The notes: generated from the letters alone by a model not told the origin. Shown: positions 17,974 through 26,857, numbered from the stretch's first letter. The stretch is DNA of 64,000 nt from Bdellovibrio bacteriovorus (GCF_025558485.1 NZ_CP102930.1:1364001-1428000), one strand, 5' to 3'. Numbers and translations: made by a program.

Positions 17974-18846
17974 ATGGTTATGCTGGGAAGAAATGTTTCC
18001 AAACTTCACTCTATGGATGCTCTGGGGATTGTGACGGCTCAGCGGGGGGATATCCGTGCCGAACGGCTGGAAGAACGTGTAAATCCCAAAGTGCCATTTC
18101 CACATCGCCATGATTTCTTTCAAGTGGTGATCGTGACAGCTGGTAAAGGCCAGCACAACATTGATTTCAATAGCTATCCCCTGACGGCGGGGAATGTTTT
18201 TGTGGTGAAACCGGGCCAGGTGCATCAGTGGCAGTTGACCAAGGGGACGCGCGGATATGTTGTCGAGTTCTATCTGGATGCTTTACGCTTGGACTTATTG
18301 GAAAAGACCCCGCTGCAAAGTTTGTATGATGCCCCGGATGTCTTCCGCCCCACGGCAGAGCTGCAAAAAGAACTGCGTTTTTATTGTGAAAAGATGTGTG
18401 TGGAGTTTGCAGAAAGAAAAATGGGATCGGATCAGGCTTTAAGAAATCTGCTAAGTCTGCTGGCCTTGCAGTTGCTGCGCACAACGGAAGCCAAACCCCT
18501 GAAAGCCAAAAAAGCTGAGGTCAGTTTTATGCGGGAATTTGAGGGGCTGCTGGAAAAGCATTTCAGTGAACAGCACAACGTGGATTTTTATGCCCGGACA
18601 CTGGGAATTTCGCCCAAGGCCCTGACGATGAGGGTGCTGCGCTTATTGAATAAATCAGCTCGTGACGTGATTCACGAACGCTGTTTACTGGAAGCCCAAA
18701 GGTATCTGGCCTACACGAACTTGCCGATTGGGGAAATTTCTTTTGCGGTGGGTTTCCAGGACCCCAACTATTTCAGCCGGTTCTTCCGCGCCAAGCTGGG
18801 GCAAAGTCCCGGACAGTTCCGGGACCGATATAATAAAGCCGATTAG
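17974..18846 (+). CDS. AraC family transcriptional regulator
   Basis: 290 aa (ATG 17974; ATG 17980 is equally possible and has AGGA at better spacing). The N-terminal cupin half (about 15-160) shows PHRHDFFQVVIVTAGKGQH and LTAGNVFVVKPGQVHQW, typical of the sugar- or small-molecule-sensing arm. The C-terminal half (about 190-288) has the two helix-turn-helix segments, with DFYARTLGISPKALTMRV and the hallmark IGEISFAVGFQDPNYFSRFFR. It acts as a DNA-binding activator or repressor; its target is unknown, the divergent 17843 gene being the nearest. Its stop overlaps the end of the convergent small membrane gene. Confidence 0.93.
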   Translation: MVMLGRNVSKLHSMDALGIVTAQRGDIRAERLEERVNPKVPFPHRHDFFQVVIVTAGKGQHNIDFNSYPLTAGNVFVVKPGQVHQWQLTKGTRGYVVEFYLDALRLDLLEKTPLQSLYDAPDVFRPTAELQKELRFYCEKMCVEFAERKMGSDQALRNLLSLLALQLLRTTEAKPLKAKKAEVSFMREFEGLLEKHFSEQHNVDFYARTLGISPKALTMRVLRLLNKSARDVIHERCLLEAQRYLAYTNLPIGEISFAVGFQDPNYFSRFFRAKLGQSPGQFRDRYNKAD

Positions 18847-19025
18847 CCTTTAATAGGCGTGTTGCCGGTGTCTTCTGAAGCGCCTTCTTGATGGCTCAGC
18901 TCCGCATCCCGAGCCACTTTTCCAGTGATACCAACCCATTCAGGGAAGAACACCATCAAAGAGAAGTAAACAATCACGGAGAGTCCCGCCACTGCTAAAA
19001 AACCAAGTATAAACCATAATTCCAT
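18843..19025 (-). CDS. Small membrane protein
   Basis: 60 aa with one transmembrane helix (about residues 4-28) and a polar C-terminal tail of about 30 residues. AAAGGAGG lies 7 nt before the ATG, which makes a real gene likely despite its size. It stands 104 bp downstream of the transporter gene on the same strand and may be its accessory or part of the same operon. No family recognised. Confidence 0.65.
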   Translation of the reverse strand: MELWFILGFLAVAGLSVIVYFSLMVFFPEWVGITGKVARDAELSHQEGASEDTGNTPIKG

Positions 19026-19054
19026 GGCATGCCTCCTTTAACGTCTTTCAATAT

Positions 19055-19070
19055 AGACGATAATTCGTCT
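19055..19070. promoter_or_regulatory. Inverted repeat upstream of the small membrane protein gene
   Basis: AGACGA-TAAT-TCGTCT, perfect 6-bp arms, 30 bp upstream of the ATG at 19025 and 60 bp after the transporter stop. It is followed by TTTTT on the plus strand only, where no gene ends, so an operator is likelier than a terminator. Confidence 0.35.
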
Positions 19071-19129
19071 TTTTACCAGAGACGCCTTTCACATTCGATA
19101 GCACAAAGGTAACAGAAAGGTCCTTTGGG

Positions 19130-20641
19130 CTAGGAACGTCCGGGCTGCTGCTGCTTAAGAGCTTCGGCCTTTTCCACTTCAAGAATGTATTTCTTGGTGG
19201 CTTCCGGAAGCTCTTTCCACATACGAAGCGCCAGGATCAGTCCCAAAACCGCAAACGGGATCAGGAACAAAGGCCAATAGTGCCAGTTTTTCGCGGATAG
19301 ATAACCAATCGACAGGGATTGCAGACCTGACCCCAGATAGACACAGCCATCGACAATGCCGGATGCTGTGGCTGTCATTTTTTTGCCGCCGAAATCAGCC
19401 GCCGCAGTTCCTGACATCAGGGAATGCACACCGATAACCGCCAGGGTCATCATGACTGCCGCCAAACCAAAGATCGTCGGATTTTTGGTCAGGAACACGC
19501 ACATCACGATCAGTAAAAGAATCATCACGACATTGTTGATTGCTGCCGGAGGCCCGCGACGGGACTGGAACATGCGATCTGAAACAAGCCCGGCAATAAA
19601 TCCGCCCAGCACACCAGTCAGGCACAGTAAAAGCCCCCAGTTTTTGATAAAGAATTCGGACCCGGCATAGAACGCTGGATTGGCGTCCTTGGTTTCATTG
19701 GCAAAGATCAGATACCACTGCATGATCCCGTTGCGCAAAACGCCCGAGGTGAAATCCACCATCGCTATAGTGATCATCACTGGGTTGGAAAAGACTTTTT
19801 TAAGAATCAGTCCCATCGTCATTTTGACGTTGTCGTCATCGTCAGAAGACGAGGCGTCCGCCGTGTCGAAGTCATCAAAGTTGGCTTCTTTCGGAGAATC
19901 CTTCAGAAGCACCATGTCGATCAGGGCCCAGACAATCAAAATGAAGGCGGGAATTGTAAACACCAGCCAGGTGGCATCGGTGGTTCCAGTATCAATCGCA
20001 AAGATATGTTGAATGAATTTTTGGAAGGCGGTTTTTTCACCTTCAATGTGCAGTTTGGAGGCCTCCACGATCGCCTGACCCCAGTCGAAGGCAAAGTACA
20101 CACCAAATGAAATCAAAGTCCCGAAGATAGCACCAAAGACGCCGCGTTCACGGACATGGAACCAGTAGGCTTTGACCTTGATAATGGAAACCGCGCCATA
20201 ACTTTGGAAGAACATATTAAGCGCGTATAGAACAGAGAAGGCCACCACCATATTGGTTTTCAGTCGGCCCATAAGATACAGATAGGTGGCTCCGCCCATA
20301 AGGATGTTCATCAGGGCTGAGCCCAGGGTGGCAATCAGAATCCCTTTTTTACCGCCTATTTTGTCCACCAGGGGTCCATTAATCAGGAAGGAAAGACCGT
20401 AAACGATGGTTCCGGCGGCGAAGATGATCCCGAATTGTTCTTTGGTCATCATGTCGCCCATGGCATTTTTGGAAACGTTCAGATTGTATCGAGCCATGTA
20501 GAGGAAGGCGTAGCTCATGCCGAGAGGGAACCAGTTAACGAAGCGCCTGAAGATAAATTTTTTCGAGTGATTCAGAGGATTGTTGTTGAAGTATAGGTAA
20601 ATGACCGCGGCAAGACATATGCTGACGAGAAGTAAGGCCAT
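19130..20641 (-). CDS. MFS transporter, organophosphate:phosphate antiporter (OPA) type
   Basis: 503 aa with about 12 transmembrane helices and one extra N-terminal hydrophobic segment. After it comes PLGMSYAFLYMARYNLNVSKNAMGD, which resembles the first helix of GlpT/UhpT-like carriers (…YxxRxNxxxA). A second MFS signature lies at LVDKIGGKKGI. There is an acidic cytoplasmic loop near residue 265 (DDFDTADASSSDDDD). It probably exchanges a phosphorylated metabolite for phosphate across the inner membrane; a predator could use this to take up prey sugar or glycerol phosphates, which is inference. The Shine-Dalgarno is CTGGAG, with TTGCCA-N17-TAGTGT as a weak promoter candidate. Confidence 0.88.
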   Translation of the reverse strand: MALLLVSICLAAVIYLYFNNNPLNHSKKFIFRRFVNWFPLGMSYAFLYMARYNLNVSKNAMGDMMTKEQFGIIFAAGTIVYGLSFLINGPLVDKIGGKKGILIATLGSALMNILMGGATYLYLMGRLKTNMVVAFSVLYALNMFFQSYGAVSIIKVKAYWFHVRERGVFGAIFGTLISFGVYFAFDWGQAIVEASKLHIEGEKTAFQKFIQHIFAIDTGTTDATWLVFTIPAFILIVWALIDMVLLKDSPKEANFDDFDTADASSSDDDDNVKMTMGLILKKVFSNPVMITIAMVDFTSGVLRNGIMQWYLIFANETKDANPAFYAGSEFFIKNWGLLLCLTGVLGGFIAGLVSDRMFQSRRGPPAAINNVVMILLLIVMCVFLTKNPTIFGLAAVMMTLAVIGVHSLMSGTAAADFGGKKMTATASGIVDGCVYLGSGLQSLSIGYLSAKNWHYWPLFLIPFAVLGLILALRMWKELPEATKKYILEVEKAEALKQQQPGRS

Positions 20642-20869
20642 AGCGTCTCCAGTGCGTTGTGCGGCCCCACACTATGTGAGAAATGTCTAAATGGCAAACT
20701 GAAGTCAGTAATATGAACAGGTTTATTTTTTCATTTAGGGCTGCGAAATGCTGCAGAAACTGCCAAGGTCTTTGACAGCGCTCTCAGTATGATCGCCTCA
20801 TTGCGGACTTTTTTTGGTTCTTTGGCGGCGAGGTGTACAGTGAAACGTAAGAATTACCAGGAGGGTAAG

Positions 20870-21658
20870 ATGAAGCGTGTTTCTGTAAAGCTTATATGCC
20901 TTGGAGCTGTGCTGTTCAGTTCCGCGTGCAGTCGAACGGTGAGCGAATCAGGCTCCGAGAACGACGCTGCCACTTCGAGTCAGTACAAGGGCGAGATGAG
21001 CACCGTCAGTTTCAAGTTGACCGATGCGCCGAATAAGGACCTGAAGTCAGTGGTGGTGGACATCGACCACATGGAGGTTCTGGTTGGCGGAGCAGGCAGG
21101 TCCGGACGCTTGCATTTGGCGCAAGGATTGGGGCCGGTGGATTTGTTGCAGTTGCAAAATGGGGTGACACTGCCTTTGCAGGATATTGTGGCCCCTGCGG
21201 GACTGCGGATTCAGCAAATCCGTCTGGTCTTGAAGCCTGCAGGACACTTTGCGGTGAAAGGGGACGATTCCATCTGTGAATTAAAAACCCCGAGTGCGCA
21301 AAAAACAGGCGTAAAAATCATTCTGACGAACAAGGTGGAGTTTGAAGCCGGTCACAACTATCAGGTTGTTGTGGACTTTGATGCTTTGAAATCCGTCGTG
21401 GTACAGGGGCATGGTGGCTGCCTGCTTAAACCGGTGCTGAAGTTGAAGTCTGTTCTGAAAACACCGGATGTCATTGAAGAGCCCGGCAGTGGTGAAGAGC
21501 CAGGCACAGTGGAACCTGAACCGACGCCAGAGCCTCCTGGCGAAGAACTTGTGACTGTGCCGGATACGAATGATGATTCCGATGATGGCTATGTGCCTAT
21601 TGTGGATGGTCAGGAATATCCTGTTGTGACCGAAGAGGAACTTTCACAACTTTTATAA
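20870..21658 (+). CDS. DUF4382 domain lipoprotein
   Basis: 262 aa from ATG 20870, which has CAGGAGGG in place; upstream extension has no merit. The lipobox FSSAC gives the lipidated Cys near residue 20. A DUF4382 domain covers roughly residues 45-200 (VSFKLTDAPNKDLKSVVVDIDHMEV at its start, ILTNKVEFEAGHNYQVVVDFD towards its end). The C-terminal tail is Pro/Glu/Asp-rich and probably extended. DUF4382 proteins are envelope proteins of unknown role. A strong terminator follows directly. Confidence 0.88.
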   Translation: MKRVSVKLICLGAVLFSSACSRTVSESGSENDAATSSQYKGEMSTVSFKLTDAPNKDLKSVVVDIDHMEVLVGGAGRSGRLHLAQGLGPVDLLQLQNGVTLPLQDIVAPAGLRIQQIRLVLKPAGHFAVKGDDSICELKTPSAQKTGVKIILTNKVEFEAGHNYQVVVDFDALKSVVVQGHGGCLLKPVLKLKSVLKTPDVIEEPGSGEEPGTVEPEPTPEPPGEELVTVPDTNDDSDDGYVPIVDGQEYPVVTEEELSQLL

Positions 21659-21671
21659 GTCCAGCGACTGT

Positions 21672-21703
21672 CCCGGGCTCTCGGTCGAGAGTCCGGGGTT
21701 TTT
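21672..21703 (+). terminator. Rho-independent terminator of the DUF4382 lipoprotein gene
   Basis: 11-bp stem CCCGGGCTCTC / GAGAGTCCGGG (one G-T pair) with a GGTC loop and TTTTT. Confidence 0.9.
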
Positions 21704-21733
21704 GAGTTGCCTCACTTTCTGGGCCCCGGCATC

Positions 21734-23530
21734 ATGAGAGGCATGAAGCAACAATCCGTGAAAAGAAAATCCCAGCGCATCCAGAGTCTTTTGCAGGCCT
21801 GGCAGCAGCGTCTTCGTCAGCATCAGAATATTCGCCTGTTAACAGCCTTGGTCTTTCTGGGCAGCCTCGTCGTGCTTTCGATGATGCCAAATGCGCGTTC
21901 CGGTTTTACAGTGCCTGCGGTGTTGCTGGTGGTGTTTGTTATTCTGGTGGTGCGTACTCGTCGGATTCATCGTCATGTGCAAAGACTGACCCGCTGGAAC
22001 GAGTTTTTGTTGCGTCAGCACAAACGTCTTTTAGGTCAGCCATCGGGTCGTTCCTGGAAACAGGCTTTTGACGCCTCGATGGAATTTCCCCTGATCCGTG
22101 ATCTGGGGCTGGTGGGGTCACACTCATTGTGGACTTTGCTTGATGAAACTCTGTCTGAAGGCGGACTGCGCCGACTGCTGCAGTGGATGAGTCAGCCCCC
22201 TTCCGATATTGAAGTGCTTGGAAAACGTCAGGAGCAAATCCGTCAGTTGCGTCCGCAGGTGTGGTTTTACACACGTCTGGGAATTGAAACCAACTCCAAT
22301 GACCTGAATCTTTCCACCTTGCAGATTCAGGACTTCCTGAAGCATTCATTTGTGGGGCCGCATTTTAAAGGTCTGCTGCTGGCAAATTTGCTCTTGTGGT
22401 TCATCACCGCAGGGCTGGCGGTGTGGGGCAGTACAACAGGCACGGTGTTGCCTGCGATATTGTTCATGGCATTTCCACTTTTAAGCCTTTTCAGTCTGGG
22501 GTCGGTGGGGTCCGCTTTTTTGCAGGGTACAGGGTTGTCACATCATCTAAGCGCTCTGGCACCCGTGCTGGAGGCGATTGAAAACAAATCAGCCAGCGAC
22601 AAAGTGTTGCGTGATCTTTGTCCGGCCATCTTTCAGTTGTCGCCCTCAAGAACGGCGCAAAAACTGGAAGCAATTTTGGGCTTTGTGGGAACTCAGACCA
22701 ATCCGATTTTACATTTCATTCTGAATGCAATTTTGCCGTGGACGGTGGTTTCTGTTTATTTCCTGGAGCGCCTAAGACGGAAGATGGCCCAGGATTTCCC
22801 ATCCTGTGTGGAGGAGTTGTCAGAGTTTGAAGTGCTGGGATCATTGCTGATTTTTGATAAGTATCAAACACAGTGCTATCCTCAGTTTGCCTCTGTCCGC
22901 ACACTCAAGTGCAAAAATATTTTCCATCCCTTATTGGATCGCAGTAAGGCTGTCGCCAATGATTTTGAATTCCCGGGGGATAAGTCACTGGGGCTTTTGA
23001 CCGGTTCAAATATGTCCGGAAAATCGACGTTCCTGCGCACTCTGGGAGTGAATCAGACGCTGGCGAATATGGGGGCTCCTGTGTTTGCAGATCAGTTTGT
23101 GACCGTGCCTTTGCAGATTGAAACCTGCATTGAGGTCAGTGATTCCCTGCGGGACGGGTATTCCTATTTCTATGCAGAAGTGCGTAGATTAAAGGATATT
23201 CTAAATACAGCCGCTTCCGGGAAGCCTGTTTTGTATTTGATCGATGAAATTTTCCGCGGCACCAACAACCGTGAACGGCAGATCGGCAGCCGGGCTGTGA
23301 TTCAGACTTTGGCGCAGGAAAAATCCGCAATGGGCTTTATTTCCACGCATGATCTGGAGCTCACGGCCCTGGAGGCCAACAATCCAACGCTGTTGAATCT
23401 GCACTTCCGGGAGGACATTGATGAAAACGGTAAAATGATTTTCCACTATCACTTGCGCTTGGGACCGTGTCCGACCACCAATGCTTTGCGAATCATGGCG
23501 GCTGAAGGGATCAAGGTCGAAGAGGTTTAA
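21734..23530 (+). CDS. Membrane-anchored MutS-like ATPase
   Basis: About 598 aa; start uncertain between ATG 21734 and ATG 21743 (the TTG at 21707 is less likely). Two hydrophobic helices lie near residues 35-75 and two more near 215-265, so the protein is in the inner membrane. The C-terminal third is a MutS-type ABC ATPase: GSNMSGKST (Walker A), VSDSLRDGYSYFYAEVRRLKDI (signature region), LYLIDEIFRGTNNRER (Walker B) and STHDLEL. The mismatch-recognition and connector domains of MutS1 and the Smr nuclease of MutS2 are absent. It belongs to the widespread but uncharacterised membrane MutS-related proteins; a role in mismatch repair is not implied. Confidence 0.85.
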   Translation: MRGMKQQSVKRKSQRIQSLLQAWQQRLRQHQNIRLLTALVFLGSLVVLSMMPNARSGFTVPAVLLVVFVILVVRTRRIHRHVQRLTRWNEFLLRQHKRLLGQPSGRSWKQAFDASMEFPLIRDLGLVGSHSLWTLLDETLSEGGLRRLLQWMSQPPSDIEVLGKRQEQIRQLRPQVWFYTRLGIETNSNDLNLSTLQIQDFLKHSFVGPHFKGLLLANLLLWFITAGLAVWGSTTGTVLPAILFMAFPLLSLFSLGSVGSAFLQGTGLSHHLSALAPVLEAIENKSASDKVLRDLCPAIFQLSPSRTAQKLEAILGFVGTQTNPILHFILNAILPWTVVSVYFLERLRRKMAQDFPSCVEELSEFEVLGSLLIFDKYQTQCYPQFASVRTLKCKNIFHPLLDRSKAVANDFEFPGDKSLGLLTGSNMSGKSTFLRTLGVNQTLANMGAPVFADQFVTVPLQIETCIEVSDSLRDGYSYFYAEVRRLKDILNTAASGKPVLYLIDEIFRGTNNRERQIGSRAVIQTLAQEKSAMGFISTHDLELTALEANNPTLLNLHFREDIDENGKMIFHYHLRLGPCPTTNALRIMAAEGIKVEEV

Positions 23531-23572
23531 AATATACTCTGATAAAACCATCTGCTTCTTGGCAGCCGGTGG

Positions 23573-23599
23573 TTTACAGAGGAAAAAGTGCGCTATAAT
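23573..23599 (+). promoter_or_regulatory. Promoter-like sequence between convergent genes
   Basis: TTTACA, 15 bp (short), then a perfect TATAAT. No protein gene follows on the plus strand; the LysR-type gene runs the other way. If active it would make a short RNA that includes the GAAACGGG / CCCGTTTC hairpin near 23690-23725. Confidence 0.3.
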
Positions 23600-23733
23600 G
23601 ACCTTGTAAGGAAGGAAACGATCCGGAAGTTTGGTAAGCGTTTTGAGATTCCATTCTTTCTTCGCCTTCCGCTTTTAGGGGTCGTCCGAAACGGGGCTTG
23701 ACCGAAGGGTTGGGGCCCGTTTCCATTTCTGCG

Positions 23734-24636
23734 TCAGATTTCCAGTTCTTTAAGTCGGCTCTTCAGCAAATCACTGGCACAGTTTATAAAGGCCTGCAGG
23801 CGAGGCTGCGTGAATCTTTGCGGAGGATAGACGAAGCTTACCGGACGCAGATCAGATCGCCAGTCGGGCAGAATGCGCACCAATTTCTTGTTTTTTGACT
23901 CCGCTCCACACAGGAAGGTTGGCAACAGAGCAATCCCTTCACCGGATAAAGCCAGATCCTTAATGGTGTTCAGGTCATCAATTACCAGATCACCGGGCAG
24001 ATTGACGGTGACCTTGTTGCGATTTTTATTAAGAAACTCCCAATGGTCCTTTCCCAAGGGCGTGAATTGCAGGCATTGGTGATCGCGCAGATCTTTGGGA
24101 TGCAGAGGTGTGCCTTTTCTTTTAAGGTAAGCCGGGCTGGCAAAAGGGGCGAAATAGCTAAGCCCCAGTTTTTTGGCGATCAGGGTGGAATCTTTCAGTT
24201 CCCCGGCGCGAATGGCCAGATCCACGCCTTCGGCAATCAGATCCACACGGCGGTCCGTTAGAAGTAGTTCCAATTGGATTTTTGGATACTGGCGGCGGAA
24301 CTCTGTGATGACATCTTTCAGCAGGCTGGGACCGATGATCGCCGGGGCGGTGACTTTTAAAAGTCCCTGCGGCTCGCCTTGTCCCTGACTGACCTCTTCA
24401 GTCGCAGTTTTCAGTTCACCAATGCCGACCTGACAGCGTTGAAAGAACAACTGTCCGGCTTGCGTGATTTGCAATTTGCGAGTGGTGCGATGAAGCAGGG
24501 TGACTCCCAGCCGTCTTTCCAAGGAGGATATTTTTGCACTGACCGTTGAGTTGGGCATTTCCAATTGTTTGGCTGCGGCGGAAAAACTGCCAGTCTGAAC
24601 GACTTTGACAAAGATGGCGATTTCATTCAAGTCCAT
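23734..24636 (-). CDS. LysR family transcriptional regulator
   Basis: 300 aa from ATG 24636, where the canonical LysR N-terminus begins (MDLNEIAIFVKVVQTGSFSA); a longer reading would run back through a terminator. The winged HTH is residues 1-60 (SAAAKQLEMPNSTVSAKISSLERRLGVTLLHRTTRK), and the substrate-binding domain about 90-295. The sequence is of the CrgA/DmlR-like group. It lies downstream of the pirin gene on the same strand but is separated by a strong terminator, so it has its own promoter. It may regulate pirin, as LysR-pirin neighbours are common; this is inference. Confidence 0.93.
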   Translation of the reverse strand: MDLNEIAIFVKVVQTGSFSAAAKQLEMPNSTVSAKISSLERRLGVTLLHRTTRKLQITQAGQLFFQRCQVGIGELKTATEEVSQGQGEPQGLLKVTAPAIIGPSLLKDVITEFRRQYPKIQLELLLTDRRVDLIAEGVDLAIRAGELKDSTLIAKKLGLSYFAPFASPAYLKRKGTPLHPKDLRDHQCLQFTPLGKDHWEFLNKNRNKVTVNLPGDLVIDDLNTIKDLALSGEGIALLPTFLCGAESKNKKLVRILPDWRSDLRPVSFVYPPQRFTQPRLQAFINCASDLLKSRLKELEI

Positions 24637-24670
24637 GAGTGAATTGTGCCTGAGACCCTTAAGAAAAACA

Positions 24671-24701
24671 AATCCGAAGGAGCCTTTGGCTCCTTCGGAT
24701 T
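24671..24701. terminator. Intrinsic terminator after the pirin gene
   Basis: Perfect 14-bp stem AATCCGAAGGAGCC / GGCTCCTTCGGATT with a 3-nt loop. On the minus strand it is followed by TTTGTTTTTC and lies directly after the pirin stop at 24707; the plus-strand flank is also T-rich. Confidence 0.92.
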
Positions 24702-24706
24702 CTTTT

Positions 24707-25588
24707 TTAGCGTGAACCTTCGATGGCACCAATCTGACCCATTTTGCCATCCTGGAAATCAATGAAGGCCTGACGGATTTCTGCTTCTGAATTCATGACA
24801 AACGGACCGTAACCAACCACACGTTCCTCGATAGGCTCACCACCCAGGAAAAGTATTTTGGCATCAGTGCCGGCTGTCAGAGTAAAGTCTGCACCTTCGC
24901 GGTCCAGCACGGCCAGTTCAGCTTCCTGCAAACGTTCACCAGTGCCCAGAGTGACCTCGCCACTTAGGACAAAAACCGCTGCGGTATGACCGACTGGTGG
25001 GCTGAGTTCAATTTTGTGCCCGACTTGCAAGCGCAGATCCCACAAGTTGATCGGGGTAAAGGTTTTGGCAGGGCCTTTGGCCCCTTGGAATTCTCCGGCG
25101 ATCACGCGTAGCTGACCTGCCCCATCAGGCAAAGCTACTTGAGGAATGTCTGCATTCATCAAACCCTGATAGCGGGGTTTGGACATTTTATCCTTCTTAG
25201 GCAGATTGACCCACAGTTGCACCATTTCAAAAGCGCCGCCTTTTTTCGCAAAGTCTGCGCCGTGGAATTCTTCGTGCACAAGACCCGAGGCGGCCGTCAT
25301 CCACTGTACGTCACCGGGTTTGATGATGCCACCACCTCCGGCGGAATCACGATGTTCCACTTCACCGTCGTAAACAATAGTCACCGTTTCAAAGCCGCGG
25401 TGCGGATGTTCACCCACGCCACGGCGATGCTCGGAAGCAGGAAAAACCATCGGACCGGCATAGTCCATCAGCAGGAAGGGCGTCATTTCCCGGGCGATAT
25501 CATTGTAAGTGAAAATCGAACGGACTGGAAAACCATCGCCGACCCAGTGACGCGAGTTACTTTGTTGAGAGAATAAGAGCTTTTTCAT
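24707..25588 (-). CDS. Pirin family protein
   Basis: 293 aa from ATG 25588, preferred over ATG 25603 because AAAGGGA is correctly spaced. It is a bicupin with the pirin metal-site motif GEHPHRGFETVT (about residues 58-69) and the later VHEEFHG (near 104-110), followed by pirin C-terminal cupin features (GHTAAVFVLSGEV). Bacterial pirins bind Fe and can act as quercetinase-like dioxygenases or as regulators of enzymes; the exact role is open. It is cytoplasmic. It diverges from the metal-binding TRASH-type protein gene, with an intergenic region rich in direct repeats. Confidence 0.93.
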   Translation of the reverse strand: MKKLLFSQQSNSRHWVGDGFPVRSIFTYNDIAREMTPFLLMDYAGPMVFPASEHRRGVGEHPHRGFETVTIVYDGEVEHRDSAGGGGIIKPGDVQWMTAASGLVHEEFHGADFAKKGGAFEMVQLWVNLPKKDKMSKPRYQGLMNADIPQVALPDGAGQLRVIAGEFQGAKGPAKTFTPINLWDLRLQVGHKIELSPPVGHTAAVFVLSGEVTLGTGERLQEAELAVLDREGADFTLTAGTDAKILFLGGEPIEERVVGYGPFVMNSEAEIRQAFIDFQDGKMGQIGAIEGSR

Positions 25589-25805
25589 AACAGTCCCTTT
25601 CATTTGTTTTAACTATAGCACCGCAGGGACCTCTTGATTAGATGTATAAAATGGAAAGATTATTCATTGTATTGGATAATATCAGGACCTTGGCAGAGGG
25701 TCTTTGTCACGATGTATAAAAACGTTTCAAAGAAAAAAGCAGGGACCTTGTCACAGAAGGCCGCTGGGGCTCCTAATGACAGAAAGAAGCTTTGAAAGGA
25801 TATTT

Positions 25806-26174
25806 ATGATGAAGCAGTTCAAAGAATGGGGCGTTATTGTTTTGGCCGCTTTCTTGGTTTTTGTGGCGTTTGGAACAGAGGCTTTGGCGAAAGAGTCCTT
25901 GCAGATTGTGCCGAATCAAAAGGTCTGCATGGTGACTAACATGGTTTTCCCTCGCGATCAGATTCCGGTGGCCCATGCCGGGAAAACTTATTATGGCTGT
26001 TGTGAGAACTGCAAAAAAACTCTGGCGGAAGATGCCAGTGCCCGCAGGGCCGTGGACCCGGTCACGGGCAAGTCTGTTGATAAGGCCAGTGCCGTGATCG
26101 CGGCTCGCACGGATGGGTCCGTGATTTATTTTGAAAACAAGGCCAGCTTCGAGCGCTACAGCAGAGGCAAGTAA
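25806..26174 (+). CDS. Exported TRASH/YHS-type metal-binding protein
   Basis: 122 aa from ATG 25806 (AAAGGA 5 nt upstream). A signal peptide or anchor spans about residues 5-27 (VIVLAAFLVFVAFGTEALA). Cys then occur as CMV near residue 38, followed after 23 residues by CC and after three more by C (YYGCCENCKKTL). Cys-x(about 20)-Cys-x3-Cys is the TRASH zinc-finger-like pattern of metal-sensing or metal-trafficking proteins, often for copper or other soft metals. It acts in the periplasm. The DUF2231 gene is 109 bp downstream. Confidence 0.8.
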   Translation: MMKQFKEWGVIVLAAFLVFVAFGTEALAKESLQIVPNQKVCMVTNMVFPRDQIPVAHAGKTYYGCCENCKKTLAEDASARRAVDPVTGKSVDKASAVIAARTDGSVIYFENKASFERYSRGK

Positions 26175-26283
26175 CAATCGACCTTGGCCTGAGCTTGTTA
26201 TTGAGAGTTGGCACTTCATCTCCGGATGGCTGGCTCTTCCTGGAAAGTCGCTATACTTTGAAGGCATAAAACAGGGAGGTTTT

Positions 26284-26805
26284 ATGTACAGCAAAGTATC
26301 AATCAAAGGACATGGAATTCATCCCATGTTGGTGGCCTTTCCCATCACTTTTTATCTGCTTACATTTGTCAGCTTTCTTGTGTATCAGCTCGGGAGTGTC
26401 GAAATCTTCTGGTACAAGCTGGGATATTTTTCCAATATGGCGGCCGTGGCGTGCGCCGTGGTGGCGGCCATTCCCGGATTTATTGACTGGGCCATGGGGA
26501 TTCCCAAAGACACCACAGCCAAAAGAGACGGCCTGATTCACATGCTGCTGAATGTTCTAACTTTGGGGCTGTTTGCGGTGAACGCAGTGCTGATCGGCGG
26601 AACCTGGGATATGCCTTTGAACTCGCTGGCATTTTCATTGGTTCTGACGGGAGTGGGCTGTTTAAGTCTGGTGGGTGCGGGAGCTTACGGATGGACTCTG
26701 GTGGCGATTCATAAGGTGGGTGTGCCGATGAGTTCCGAACAGGCCATCTTGCAGGATCGTTATGAACACGATGAAAGACCGCAGGATCATATCAGCTTCC
26801 ATTGA
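26284..26805 (+). CDS. DUF2231 inner-membrane protein
   Basis: 173 aa from ATG 26284 with AGGGAGG upstream. Four transmembrane helices (about 17-40, 52-75, 88-110, 115-140) and the DUF2231 opening GHGIHPMLVAFPITFYLL with two conserved His. A cytoplasmic tail rich in charged residues ends in His. Members of this family are sometimes linked with haem or redox membrane proteins, but their function is not established. A TATACT box at 26252-26257 may be its -10. Confidence 0.85.
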   Translation: MYSKVSIKGHGIHPMLVAFPITFYLLTFVSFLVYQLGSVEIFWYKLGYFSNMAAVACAVVAAIPGFIDWAMGIPKDTTAKRDGLIHMLLNVLTLGLFAVNAVLIGGTWDMPLNSLAFSLVLTGVGCLSLVGAGAYGWTLVAIHKVGVPMSSEQAILQDRYEHDERPQDHISFH

Positions 26806-26857
26806 AGGCGGAAACAATACAGGAATGCAGTCCTTGCTGCATTTCCTGCAAAAAGAC

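Noticed and set aside
20789..20869. Longer N-terminus for the DUF4382 lipoprotein
   Set aside because: The extension would put a basic, non-hydrophobic segment before the lipoprotein signal; the Shine-Dalgarno is placed for ATG 20870.
23590..23720. SRP (4.5S) RNA, because of a GGAAG-containing stretch after a TATAAT
   Set aside because: The conserved tetraloop and asymmetric loop of 4.5S RNA are not found in the right order or pairing.
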